The position numbers and the translations under genes were made by a program. Of a stretch of DNA of 64,000 nucleotides, positions 1 to 12,369 are shown one piece after another; the first letter of the stretch is position 1, and each line of letters opens with the position of its first letter. The DNA comes from Dipylidium caninum (lineage: Eukaryota > Platyhelminthes > Cestoda > Cyclophyllidea > Dipylidiidae). The notes below the pieces were generated by a model. That model was not told the origin of the DNA. It ran no database searches and worked only from the letters and a program-made list of their open reading frames with translations. The DNA is taken from NCBI GenBank assembly GCA_017562135.1, contig QEYB01000093.1, positions 186,001 through 250,000 of the forward strand, given 5' to 3'.

Positions 1-1850
1 CGTCAAAACATTGCGTGGGCAGAACAACGAAGAGTTCTCTTTCATTTGCCTGTGCAACATACTCAGTTTATCAACCTGGCAGTGAATTTCGTATGGCCTG
101 TGAAGTCGAAGGATGTTTTCAGAGCCTGGGGGATATTTAGCGTCAAGTGTCAACTCCCTCGCGGTCCTGGTAGCTCCTCCCCCAGCCTGCTTTAACCCCC
201 CACCCCCATTCGGATGGCACCCACTCCTCCTCCTCCTCCTGCGCCACCTTTCCACCTGTGAGAAGTCACACGATGGGGTGATAAGGCACGCCCGAGGGGG
301 TGTAGTTTATCTGACGCAATCCAAATAACAACGACCACGTATTTACTTTACTCCTTACGATGTGAGATTGTGCAGACTCCAAATGTGTCATACTTTCCAT
401 GAAGTCGTGCGCGAACACGTAAATAAAAGAGCGGCATCATTGTCTTGCCATTTGTTTATCTGACTTTCGTCACATTCGGGTTCCAAAGAGAGGTGCCGAT
501 GTGACTAGCCATGATACAACTCATTGAGCAGAGCAACTGCCTGTCGAATCCAACAAGCTCGACGAGGAGAGTGCAGTCAAGTGCACGTTAGGACGTGGGC
601 TAGAACCACTGTTTGGACAGGGGAGCAGGTCTCAGAGTATGCCTTTTCCCCACATAGGTCCCAGATGCGTGCTACGTCTGGCGCTCCCCCACTCCCCCCG
701 CCCCATCTCACCGACGCCCCCTCCTCACCAATTTTGGTCGAAGGGGTCGTTCTGTCATATGCGCATGTCAGGTCGCACTTGTAAGAGATGAAAGTCAAGG
801 CGTGCAGGTGTTGAGCATGTTGGTCACCACATTTGAAACCTGATGCTTATCAGGATGGGTCATACGAGGCGACACTTGCTGTGAATCAAGACACCTAGTG
901 TTGGCTTAACTTTCACTTTCAGCTTTCAGCTTTGTAGTGGGATGCGGAAGCAGTGTTGGAGCCTGGTCCGCAATTTTAGCTTGAAACAACACCGGACAGC
1001 GGTCGTAGGGACTGGCGGCACTAGGGCGATTCGGCAATTTGCGGGCTGTGACTTTGTCCCCGGGCAAAGGGCTGAGGGGAGGAAGGAGAAGAATATGGGG
1101 AATTAGGGGTCAATTAATGAGCGGATAGCTCATGAAAGGCGAAACTAATTTCCCCCAAGGTTGATCAAAGATTTATACAATGCCAACAAAAAGGTAGTGT
1201 CGAGAGATTGCAAGTATAAATCTGGCCATATCTTGAACCCCCCCTAGAAAGGGCATTTTTCACCAGCCTCAGAGGGTGACAAGATTACATTCTCTGTGGA
1301 GAAATTTTAAACATCTCGTTAGCCCTAAGTAGAAGGACGCTAAAGTTGATGTCGGGTGGACTGCTTGTCATGCAAAAAGAGGATTTTGTCGGGGAATAGC
1401 AAACCTTCCCTTAATAGGGCGCTGGAAGGATGCACTCCGGAGAGAAGGAGAGAGAGAGAAAGATAGATTCCTTCCTGGCGGATAAAAAATTCATTTCCAT
1501 GAAGTGCTGTTCTCTTTTCTTCGTCTCGAATATGTACGCTAAATCGGTACGTAAAGCGGCCATTTTGACAGGTTCAGCGCACTTCAACTGTGTCCACACC
1601 ACCGGCATTTCTGTAAACGTCCCAACGATTGCGTCTGACAATCTTATGGAAAGACAGACCCATGAGTGACTCCGAATTCGCATGCCATCTCAGCCCATAC
1701 TTTAGAAAATTTTCTTAATCTTACAACTGAGTAGCTTTTCGTCTATCAGATAAATTCCATCCTCACGACTTTCATTCGCCCTCATACAATATTCGCAATG
1801 CGATGTACATTCCAATTTTTTTTACTGTTCTCTGACCACTCAATTGAATG
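1..1850. other. Non-coding stretch, no gene seen
   Basis: No reading frame here looks like protein and no RNA gene is recognisable. A pyrimidine-rich CTCCTCCTC run lies near 222-240. This is probably intergenic DNA or a 5' intron of the zinc-finger gene that follows. Confidence 0.5.
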
Positions 1851-1854
1851 ATCA

Positions 1855-2070
1855 GGGCGAATAGGGGAGTCAGACCAGCTCGCCCCGCCCCACCTGACGG
1901 GTCATCTGTCCTATTGGAGCATGGCGAGGTGCGGCGAGGACTCAACCTCAGACGGCGAGACCAATGGGCGAGCTCAAGCGGGCCAGTCCGCCGAAGCCGC
2001 CCCCGGGGCCGATGGGCTCGCCCATGCGCTTATTAGGGGAGGCGCCTGGGCGGTGGGAGATGTCGAGGCC
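1855..2070. promoter_or_regulatory. GC-rich block upstream of a TATA box
   Basis: A compact GC- and CpG-rich block stands out from the AT-richer DNA on either side. It ends just before a clear TATA box. A promoter-proximal role is inferred from composition and position only; I recognise no named factor site with confidence. Confidence 0.4.
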
Positions 2071-2081
2071 GAGGAGCGGCG

Positions 2082-2089
2082 TATATAAA
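2082..2089 (+). promoter_or_regulatory. TATA box, possible core promoter of the Snail-like gene
   Basis: TATATAAA follows the GC-rich block directly and lies about 0.7 kb upstream of the first zinc-finger exon. If used, transcription would start near 2110-2120. No upstream exon encoding a SNAG motif is visible between here and 2799, so the link to the Snail-like gene is inference. Confidence 0.4.
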
Positions 2090-2798
2090 CCATGGTTTTT
2101 TTATTAAACATGTTTACACGGCGAATGCAAAGGGAAGACCAAAGTGCACCCTCCATTTCCTCCTCCTTCTCCGCCTCGTTCCCGCCTCCTCCACACTGGT
2201 GCACTTCGACTCCTCACCACTCCAAGGCGTGTAAGTCAAATGTAAATGTTCAATGCCTCGTTCTCATGCCATTTACTCAGCCTCATAATCTGCCACGCAT
2301 GCCAAAGTGAGTGGCGTGTCAGGTTGGAGCAGGTCTACTGGCACCCGCCTCCATGCATTAGACAAGCGTGTTGGGTCGCAGGCCACGCTGAGAATGGTGG
2401 AACTCATGCGGATGGTCAATTGACCAGTCCCGGTATGGAAATGCAGCGCTGGCTTGGGCGGTTTGATCATCCAACCCCGCCCAAATGAGTCTCGACTGGG
2501 GTTCTCAACGCGGGCAACGATTTGGCACCTACCATTCTGTCGGGCGTAGAGTTCACACTCAAATCACCGAAAAGTGGCGGCTCCTATCTGAGTTAAAGAT
2601 GATAGATTAACCGATTTTAGGCTACTTAATCTCATTTAACCCCAACATCAGAGAACAATTTAAGTGGAGGAGGTTTGGATTGCAGCAGTAAACTTGTAGC
2701 ATCATTATGCCACAGAGAGAAAAGGTAGCGGCCGAAGGTGCGCATAATGGTGGCTACATTTTAAAGTCTACCAAGGAGGTTAACGTTTTTATTTGCAG

Positions 2799-3912
2799 CA
2801 TCACCTTGTGCCATTTTGATTGCGACCGATTCGTCGACCAGTTCGTTGACCAGTTCGGGGAGACCCTCAAATAGTAGAGACAGTGGCCTATCAAGTTGGA
2901 CATCCTCATCCTCAACATGCCCTTCCGCCCTCTTCTCTCCGCCTTCGCTGAAGGCCGTTGCCTTCTCCATCGACAATCTTTTGGCTGACTCAAAGTCGAA
3001 GCATGAATTGTCTTCTGCGGAATCCCTGGAGGAACAGCCTCTGGACTTATCGAAGAAGACACCATTTCGGCCCAAGGCCCACGCATGCCGATTTTGTAGT
3101 AAGACCTATGTTCATAGGTCATCCGTGCGGTATGTCCTTGACGTATGTTGTCCCCGTTCCCCGGAGCCGCGACCATGCGGAGGACTCGTCTCCCAGCCTC
3201 CAGCGTTCGACTTCTTCGCGCTTCAGCACTGGCGGACTGAAGGCGCCGGTGCGATGGGAAACCGACTAATATCGGCTGTTAATTCTCCTTAAATAAGGTC
3301 TTTTTATTACTTTTAAGCACCCTGGTATGTTTAGCCTACCTCGCGTACGCGTGTTCCTGTGCCCCGTGAGTAAACAACTTCTAAATAGCACTCGGTGTAC
3401 AAACTGCTGATCCGATGCCACTCAACTGCGACAATGCTGTCGGCAGCCCCTTTCTTAAAGAGTGAAATCTCGTCCTTTATTGAAAAGCCGGAGTTACAAT
3501 ATGAATGACAATGCGAGCATGTTGCCTCTTTGCAGACGGCATAACCGCAGCGGGATTCGGCAGAGAATTCGGTGGATACGTAACAGCCGGCACTCATGGT
3601 TTTGCGTGGATTAGATTCTAAACAGGGAAATTGGGTTGTTCTTTTCTCCCTTGTAGATTACACGAGGCAACGCACACTTTGCCCTTCCAATGCGTGCAAT
3701 GTGAGAAGCGTTTTTCACGAACGTGGCTGCTTGAAATTCACCGACGCACCCACACCGGAGAGAAGCCATTCGTCTGTTCAGTCTGCGAACGTCGTTTCGC
3801 CGACCGTTCCAACATGCGTGCGCATAGACGGACGCATCAGCAGCATCAGGAGCAGCAGCAACAGCAACAGCAGAGATGCTGCCGTGGCGACAGCGACGGC
3901 AGCTGTCAGTGA
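2799..3912 (+). CDS. Snail-family C2H2 zinc-finger transcriptional repressor (5' end not seen)
   Basis: Two exons are seen, 2799-3129 and 3657-3912, joined in phase across a GT-AG intron (CG|A restores Arg). The first exon opens after a TTTGCAG acceptor, so at least one upstream exon is missing. It encodes a Ser-rich region and the peptide QPLDLSKK, a match to the PxDLS motif that binds the corepressor CtBP. Three consecutive C2H2 fingers follow (C-x2-C-x12-H-x3-H); the intron falls inside the first. The linker THTLP, the segment SRTWLLEIH and the segment [10 protein letters not shown] are diagnostic of Snail/Slug/Scratch proteins, which bind E-box DNA and repress transcription in the nucleus. 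The usual last finger is absent: after RRTH the protein runs into a Gln-rich stretch and stops. The N-terminal SNAG motif was not found. Whether it is Snail or Scratch cannot be settled here. Confidence 0.88.
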
Positions 3913-6900
3913 TGCATTATTGACGCAAGAAGCGGCGATTATGATGCTGATGACAATGCCCTACTTGTAATGACGTCAATGAACATGCACACACACACTT
4001 GCGTAGCAGTAGCCGGTAGGTGTGAAGACCGGAGTCGGAGCTAGGAAACCGCCCCCTTCCCCCCCCCTCCGTCCGCTGTCCAGTCAGTCAGTGCCGCCAC
4101 CCCCTTGTAATGCGCGCACTGGCCCGGATGCCTTCCACACCACTAAGAAAATAGACAGATGAAACCCAGAATAACGTAACTTTTGACTACCCAAGATGTA
4201 CAATTGCAGTTGTCGTGGTACCCTCGGTTGAAGCAGATTAAATGGTCCCTTTCACTTTTAACTCCGTGATTACAGACTGCTTCTCCAAGTTCATTAAAAC
4301 ATGCAATTATTCCGTCCGTATTAAGAGTCTATTATAAGTTGTCCCGTCACTTCCTTCTACTCCCTTCGCCCTTTCGGTTTTGTAGTCTGTTTTCCCACTG
4401 TACACTGTTCACTTTGCATTTTCCTTGCCAAGTCTTATTCCTTTAACCGAATACGTACTACAAAGCGATGAGCCGAACGACTCAATCCCGATGCTCCTGC
4501 AATCCCCAGAGATCCTTACATCATTCGAGTTCTTTATGCTTTGGGGTGAGGAAGAGGCCATTCTCGGTGTAAGGCCGCCGAGGGGACTATTGTGCGGTCG
4601 GTGATGAGTCTAGTTGGTCTCCACCAGGCCAACACTGATGCCGCCCGGAGCATCCTTTCTCAAAATAATTGACTGCTCATCCTATCAAAATGGATGCAAC
4701 AACTTGCGTCCTCCTCTTCGCCCCGAAGTGGGTCACTTTTCGTGTCCAGGCAGTCAGTGCAGGATAAATGTTGTGTTGGCAGCACTCCTGTGGGCGGCGA
4801 GACGGTGCGACACCGAGGATGGCAGTCACAGAGATGTGTTTATGTTGGCCGACAAATTCTGCTATCCATGAGGCCCGCCTTTACGGTCCGGTATCCCTAT
4901 GCAGGTCATACCCGAACCATAATTCATTAAAACAAACTAAACAGATTGAACAATTTTACGTACCAAAACCGGCTCTTCGCTAAGCGAAGGCCTACCCTCT
5001 GATCCATACCAAATTTCCGGGTGAATGGACAACGAGAGACAAAGACAGGCTTGTACGCGGTGCACTTTTGACCTTTTCCGCCTCGCGCATCTCAGCGATG
5101 GTTTTCAGAGATCACGGCGTCTCAAGTCAAGCTATACTAGTTATCGGAATTTAAGTTAAAAACCCACACTCGCTTGATGAAGGCAAAGCATAAGGGGACC
5201 TAACGAGGAGATTAAAGGGCCTTTAGGATGGCGGCAGGCTGTGCCGAGTCCCTCACTTCATCGGCACTGCATCAAGTGTGTGAAATCCCGAGGTGTCCGA
5301 AAGCGTGAGCAGATGGCTTTCCTCTCAGCAGCGTTTAATGCTTCAGAGAGGGCTACCGGGACTAAATTTTCAAGCGCTAATCAGGCTTTAGAGAGTTGAG
5401 GTGCTTCACGATTTGGATCAGGAATTATTCCACTTGGAAATTTCACCTCCTAACAGAAATGGGGCTTGTGTGTTGGATTAACTTTTTGCCGTCTTATAAT
5501 TCGTGCGTGTGTTTGCTTCCACGCCCACTAGTCAGCGGTGGTCACTGATTAACCTGCCTCCATAAAGGGCGGAGATAGAAAAGTGGGCCCGGCAGCGGAT
5601 GAGAGCGAAACAGTCCGCGGCTGGGTTGGCTGCGCGCGGGGTGCCAGCGTGGCACGCGCCACGTGGTTGGCGCGCCGGCGACGGCAGCAGCTGCCTGACC
5701 CAAATAGCCGAGGCGCCACGCCGCGGCCCCTCGTGCTGGCGCTCTGCCGCCCTCCGGCCCCTTTGATTCCCCTCACCGGCGTCCAACGCAAAAATCGCCG
5801 TCCGTCGACTACATGAGGAGTAAAACATTCTGTGTCGAACACCCGCCTAGTTAGCGGTGGTGCAAGGAGTGAGGTCGTCCAGCACATCCATGCCGTTGTG
5901 AAAAATTAGCAGAGGTAAACTGAATTCGTATCAAAAGACTCCTTTCTACCGACTCATATCCTAACTCAGCGCGCCGTAAAGCGGAAGGAGGGTTCCACGG
6001 GCAAGAAGGAGTCTCTGGTTTCACGAAGAGAAGTTTGGGTTGAGTGTCTGCATCCATTCTTGATGATTGCCAATTAGTGACGATCTTGAAGTCTAGTGCG
6101 GACGAGGGTTAGTAGGGGTAACAGGAGGAAGAGAAGAAGATGTGAAATGCCGCGCTTTCACACAGTTATACGTTCCCAGCCAGAATGGGTTGACCCACCA
6201 CAAAGGTGTCGAGCGCGCCAGCATTAAAATAAATGCCGCAGCAGGGGACAGGGGACACCAAGACGACGGGGTGGTCCCTTTCGCAAACTGTTCATCAGTT
6301 CCCCGCCAGAATACAAATAAGGTGGCTGCTCTCGTAAGGTCCTGGGCCGTTATGGGTCGGTACAACACTGACATGGACGCAGCAAATGGCGCTTCAGAGG
6401 GAAAGGAGCTGCTCTTGTTCATTATCGTGTGTTGGACCGAGAGGTTCACAGTAGACGGTTTTGCGTTGCGGATTCTGCCCATGAATTCGTGTTGGAATAG
6501 CATCCGCAAGGGGAGATTGTAGACAGTTTTTAGGCCTGCCTACTTAGACTAGTTGGTTTCTTCCCAGACTCTGCTCCCCTGAGTAACAGAAAGTGTCTTT
6601 CGCCCGAGGGAAGCATGGAATCAGATCCCACTCGAATCACTGTGGCAACTTCGGATTATGCGGGCCAAACCAGCGACCAGTGAGGGTCGTAGCGCACCAC
6701 CACTAGTGCCAGTGGGTGCGAGCTTTTCACACCTCGTCCTCCGTCACATCAACAATCAACTTCTTTTCATGCAACAACAATTTTCCGCGGCTTACAGGAG
6801 GAGGCGAGAGGCTCAGGACAACATTAAGATCGCAATCACTTCAAAACAGGATGCATACACCGGTTCAAAGTCAAACGTACGTATGTAAACTCTCTCGCCA

Positions 6901-7203
6901 TGTTAAATAAACTACGATGTCACTGTGGCACACGGTCAATCGCTATTCCGGTGTGAGTGATGACCCTGCCACTTTTCTCATTTTCAACATTTTCTTTTCG
7001 TAAAGAACGATATTTTCTAGTGTACACAATGGAGAGTGAACTTTGGTTACAGGAGTTCGCAACTTCGCCATTCACCAGTCGTTGCCGAGATGGGTGACGA
7101 CTGCGGCAAGGGAGTATCACGAGTGAATGAATTCGGACATTTCCTCGCCTGTCAGCCTGGAGTCGTTGAGTGACTTCTTTGCTTTCGTTCAGTGGAGAAC
7201 ATT
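3913..7203. other. Intergenic stretch, no supported gene
   Basis: It begins with the probable 3' UTR of the zinc-finger gene. A GC-rich, CpG-rich patch lies at about 5580-5770. Open frames at 5532-5887 and 6093-6522 run on both strands at once and resemble no family, so I take them as chance or as degraded repeats. Confidence 0.45.
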
Positions 7204-7399
7204 TCATGCGAAGTTGAGCAGTCGGGCGTACTCGGCCCGCCCGCTCGCCGCCTCCATGCGGAGGTGTCGGTTGAACGACTTTGGCATGTGGTTGCCCACT
7301 CGAGACGCAGACGTGTCTGTCTGGAACGACCGCTCTGCCAGCAGCGTGCTTTGCTCATTCGCCGTGGTGAACGTGCTCAACGGTAATTTGTGACCCAGT
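7204..7399 (-). CDS. Possible terminal coding exon, unrecognised
   Basis: On the minus strand a TTCTCAG acceptor at 7400-7402 opens a frame of 64 codons ending in TGA at 7204. The peptide has balanced composition and includes PKSFNRHLRMEAASGRAEYA, more protein-like than the overlapping frames. I know no family for it and see no partner exon. Plus-strand frames also run through this GC-rich patch, so it may be chance. Confidence 0.22.
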
Positions 7400-7854
7400 C
7401 TGAGAATGTCGCAAATCGTTGCACATTTCTCATCCCACTTACTATTATACCACAGTCGGAGGATAATTCTGCTCTCTTGGAGTTCGCCATCGACAAGAAG
7501 CAGAAAAAGAACAAGAGGAGGAGGAATAGATTCAATTTCACCATGTCATTTACCTCTGCGTTTTCTCAGATTTACCTGAAAATCGTTTACAAATGGTTTC
7601 GGGGTACGTTGGCGGTTGTTGGCCTGGATTCTGTCACTACGGCGTCACGGCGACCGGGAAGGCAACCGGGGTGTGAGGGCTCGGGGGAATGAGGTAGCGC
7701 GACCATGTACAGGTCATTTCAATCTCCCAAACGAATAAAGCCTGTTCATGGGCGGTTTATTCCCCTACCTGTGTCCCCGGGCATGCGGTATCACATTAGT
7801 CTGCACCCCGCTGAAATCAGGCTCGTTAATCCAATGCCCATCGAGTTCCTGTAG

Positions 7855-8226
7855 GTGGGTCCACTGATGCCTTTTGAAGAATCTGCTCATTTGATTTTCC
7901 AGCCTTTAAGCAAGGAGGAGTTCAAACTATTTGTGGAGAGCTCAACTTCAAAATCGACGAGATCGGCCGCCTCATTCTGCTGTCGGTCGGGTGCTACACA
8001 CGTACGAGGCCGACATCAGAAGTGTTCACTGCACTGCAGCGTCTGTAGCACCGCATACACGCACGACATTGACGCTACATCCCTCAAGTTTTTGCACCTG
8101 AGTCGAAGCGATTTCGTCCGCATGTCTGCTCGACCAACTCCGTCAACTCAATCAAACGGAGATCAGGGCCAAAGCAAGAGGCGACGGACGAAAATGGGAC
8201 TGGAAAGACGTAGGAAGGCGCACTAA
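7855..8226 (+). other. Ambiguous open region, two overlapping frames
   Basis: Two plus-strand frames are open here. One runs 7855-8226 and ends in a basic tail. The other starts after a TTTTCCAG acceptor at 7903, reads GELNFKIDEIGRLILL and stops at 8048. A long minus-strand frame (8152-8592) overlaps as well. None matches a family I recognise and I cannot decide between them. Confidence 0.2.
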
Positions 8227-10010
8227 AGACAACCAAACATCTACTAGATGCCGCATTATTCGCAACATCTGGGGCTGCGCGTAGTCGCATTCTGTTCTTT
8301 CCCACGTGTTTTTTGCGCAGATGTCGCAGATACTCGACATCCTGGCCAGGTCAAGTGGGAAGTTCCCGAAATGTGGACACCAAACATCCACGTACCCGTC
8401 TTCTTCGTGTATTACAGAGAACGCAATTGGGAAAAGGTGCTGAGCGGTCACCACTTTACACCGCCACCCGCGACATTTTGAGCGGATTGTCAACTGGAAG
8501 GCCTGTCGACCCGAGATCCACTTCACCGCGAAGTGGCACCGATTCGATGCCAGCAGGGAGTGCTTTAGACCTGCTCCCCTAAGCCATCCCACTGTGTTAT
8601 TGCGTTAGGTCGTGTGTCTACCGACGCCTTCCATGCACATCACCATCTACTTGTGCTTTCTTTTGTGCTCCATCTCCAATGGATTGTAAATTTCCCCCTG
8701 CCTCATTGAAAAAACGCCTTGAAAAAGAAAAAAAGGGGCAGGAGATTTTTAAACGTTTCACCCCCTTGGCTCCAATAATGATCGACTATTTTACTTGAAC
8801 TCTGTTGAATAATTTTTTGATGGGCGACGCTTATGCCATTGAATTCGCCCACTGTGCCTACTCCCTCTCCGGCGAAGCGCTCGTGTGGACATCTCCGAGA
8901 TTATCCGTGGAGTCACCGAGACCGCCGACTACCTTTGTGTTGGCATGCGATTTAGTTTGGACGGGAGGAGGGGCTCCTTAATCTCACCTAGTTCACTCAG
9001 TGGGTCGACGGAATCGCCGCAGTACCAACTGCTAGATTTCTGCGGGTTCTTAACTATGAAATGTGGAAAAGGCTCAAATGAGATCACATGTTTGGGGAAT
9101 TTCTGTGATTAATTTTACCACCATTTCGCCATCAGATTAAAACCCGAGCAAAAGAGAGGAATAAAGACAATTCGGTCGCCAAGGTAGCAATGAAAGCAAC
9201 CTGGCCATTTGTTGCGAAAATGCAAGAGGAGACGGCTTTTCGAATGGTCGAAAATTCGACCGCCTGGTAAGGATGGCAGTAAAGGATGTGGAGGAACGTT
9301 AAGTGAAAGAAATTGTCGGCATACTGCCGCAGTGTAACAAAAATCGAAGGAGGTGGAGGTACCTTTAACCTAACATAATCTTATTTACAAATTCGGACTA
9401 AAGCCGCCTTTTATTTCCACAAAGGAAGCTTTCTTATGAGTGACGAAGAACTGTCCATAGTCTGCGCGAGACATCTTTCAGTCTATCCCAACTATTCACA
9501 AAAACCCAATCTTTTCTCGGGGGACGAAATAACCGCCTGAATGAGCATGATGTCTCAGCATCCCAATTGCCCATACCCAGCTAATGGAAGGGAGGACTGA
9601 TAACAAAAGACCTTCTATTTGTGCTTTTTTACGAGTATATAGAAATTGAGAATGCTTTAACTATGCAATAAACTGCCACGGGCGCGGAAAATGTCGTTTT
9701 TCCCTTCCCCAGTGGGCGCTATTCACACTTCCTCCTGCGATCACATCTGCTCCTCCATCCCACACGCCACTTAACAGAAAACTTTGCATATTCTGCCTAC
9801 GACAGCGGCTTTGGAAAAATCATTGGCCACAGCTTTGTTAGAAGAGTTGTTCACCCTTCGGTATCCCACTAGTTTCTCACACAGTTCTATAACGAGCTGT
9901 TCTAAAAAGAAATAAGGCTAAATTTGACTTCGTCTGGAAGTTTACGGTTCATTTCGTACAGGTGAACGGTAGAGGCGTCTGGGACTTGATCCCTTCTGTC
10001 CCACCCTCAT

Positions 10011-10028
10011 CCCATCCCATCCCATCCC
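10011..10028. repeat. Short (CCCAT)n tandem repeat
   Basis: Three full CCCAT units followed by CCC. It is an ordinary microsatellite with no sign of function. Confidence 0.85.
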
Positions 10029-10491
10029 TGCCGGCATTGTGCCCCTTCATCAGTGTAGAAAAGCGTTAAGAGTAAATCTCATTAGATTAAACGGGAAATG
10101 TGTGAAGTTAAGGAAAATAACCGCTCTAATTTATCCCATCCGTTGCGAAATCCGCTTTTCCTTTCCAGCGAGACGCTGATCTACCAGTGGGACGCCCATC
10201 TTGTATTTAAAGTTATTTTACTGGCCCCCATTCTTAACGGTGTTGTCGCCCTTAAGGAGTAATGGCAGCCAGCTCGGATTGTGGGAAATAACGGCAACCA
10301 CGTCAAAATGACTCATAACTCTCTTGTGCTGTCAAGGTAGGGTTTTAAGAATTTGGACTTCTGCGTACCATTGAGTCTCTTCGCCCGTTCAAGGAGAGTT
10401 GCACTGATCGCCAAGTAGTGCGAATAAGTACGCGTCTACTGAAAGATAACCTGCTCCGACAGAGCATGAAACAGTTCATTTGACCCATCTA

Positions 10492-10515
10492 ACGCACGCA
10501 CGCACGCACGCACGC
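10492..10515. repeat. (ACGC)6 microsatellite
   Basis: Six perfect ACGC units in a row in non-coding DNA. Confidence 0.9.
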
Positions 10516-12369
10516 CCCCGAGAATCCGCGGAATAGGCTATGGAGAGTGGGTCAGTCGCGGGTTTTACCTCATCTTACGGCAAATTCTCGCGTGATCTCT
10601 CAGTCGCCATTACCTACCTCAACGTCGGTCGAGTAGATTGCTCCATCTCCCCTCCGAAGAAAGTGGACTAGCGTTCATCAAATTCCCGCCACAAGGCCAT
10701 CAGTCTGATGAGATAGATGCGATGGCTCAACAATTCCGCCATTCACTCGTCACCTAATCTCAATGCAACAACGCCTCTTTCCATTCGACAATTCTCCTGC
10801 CTCGTCACGTGGCCAGGCAAAATAAGTTCCCAAGTCCCATACTTCGGGTGTCAGTTCTGATATTGTTCAAATACACCGAAGCCCATAAAAGAGATTGCTT
10901 TACCCAGTGACGCGAGAAGATGTAACAGTATGTTTGCGCATAGAAGAAGAAGGCGATACGTTCCCGGGTGAAGGGTTTACGGAGGACCCACTATATGATG
11001 GAGTAGCCGTGTGATGAAACAAAGCCACATTTACACGTTTTACGAGGCGAGCTTTCCTATCGGTTTTTTTTGCAAGTATGATTTTTAATTTTTTGCACTT
11101 ATAGCTGCAATTACTATTTATATGGAAGCGAATTGGTGTTAGTTGTGTATCCAAGTACCACGCAAAATATGGTTCGGAGGATAGTGGCACAACAGGAATC
11201 TATTCAGACTTCACAATCTTAAAAATGGTACCAGACACAGATATTACGTTCACTTTTCACAGACTAGATTTGACAGAAAATTTGTCTTTGACATACAGAA
11301 GCATCGGGACTGGGGACCATGAGCCTGCGCCTAAATTCAAAGAACAAATGGAGAAGATTATTGCAATGCCAATACCAAGGACGCAGTGTTCATCCGAAAG
11401 CCCCACTAGCCACTAGCCTTGGCATGACGGCGAAAGGTTAGCGCCGTAAATAATGCCATCCTTACGTAATACGATGTAGGGTCTTCCGTTGCAGCCAGAA
11501 CGACAACTATGCTGGCTTATAAGCTGTAACTTAAAAAATTGTGAACGGTTGTAAGCTCACTTCCTCATTAGACCGAAAGAAGCGAGGAAAGATGCAAGGT
11601 TTGTTCAAGACAATGACATCGCTAACAGGATCCCAAATGATTGTAGAGAACAAACGAAATCATCAAAACAGATCATAGAGGGGAAAGATTAGGTGTTTTC
11701 ATACAAACTTGTTTGGAGACGTATAAATGTGGTGTGTAGACGGAGTTCGATGTGTTTATTAGAGAAGGTGCAGTTGTTGCTTCCATACACGAGCTATCTA
11801 TTATTCACATTAGTTACCTATAAAGTTATGACACTTAATACACAACTTCAACCATCTTCTTAACTTATGAGCCCATAGGTCGCACAGAAGGCCCCAAATC
11901 GAGGAGGAGGTGTTTCGATAAAGAACTAAGTGAGAAATGTGTCCAATTTTTTGCGCATGCAAATTCACATTTTATAGGCGTAACCGAATTCAGGAAGGAT
12001 CTTGACATATAATATCAACAAGGAGGCCCTTATATTCTACGAACCCACCTCTGATTCCCTATTAGGGCATTTGGGATCTTACTCAAGTCAAAATGAGCAG
12101 GTTGCAATTAGAAAAATGTCCTATTCATCAAAAATAAAAGCTTGGATAACATCGCTTAATTTAAACTTTCTATTTTGCTGAAGGCCGCAAACTCGAGCAC
12201 AATTATTTCTATTTCATTGTATATAATAAACCTGTTAGTTGCCAGGCATGCTGGAAACTTCACTTTCCCAGACCGTAGTTTAATGAAATTGGTACCTGCC
12301 TCTAGCCTTACCAATTTAACCCCTGTGGTCACCATCGTCTTATGATGGACCCGGCTACTAACAATACTA

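Larger units (their letters stand above)
8600..12369. other. Intergenic stretch, no gene seen
   Basis: Nothing protein-like of useful length was found on either strand, and no RNA gene. It contains short simple repeats (see 10011 and 10492). Confidence 0.5.

Noticed and set aside
2754..3176. 140-codon minus-strand frame
   Set aside because: It is the antisense shadow of the Snail-like exon.
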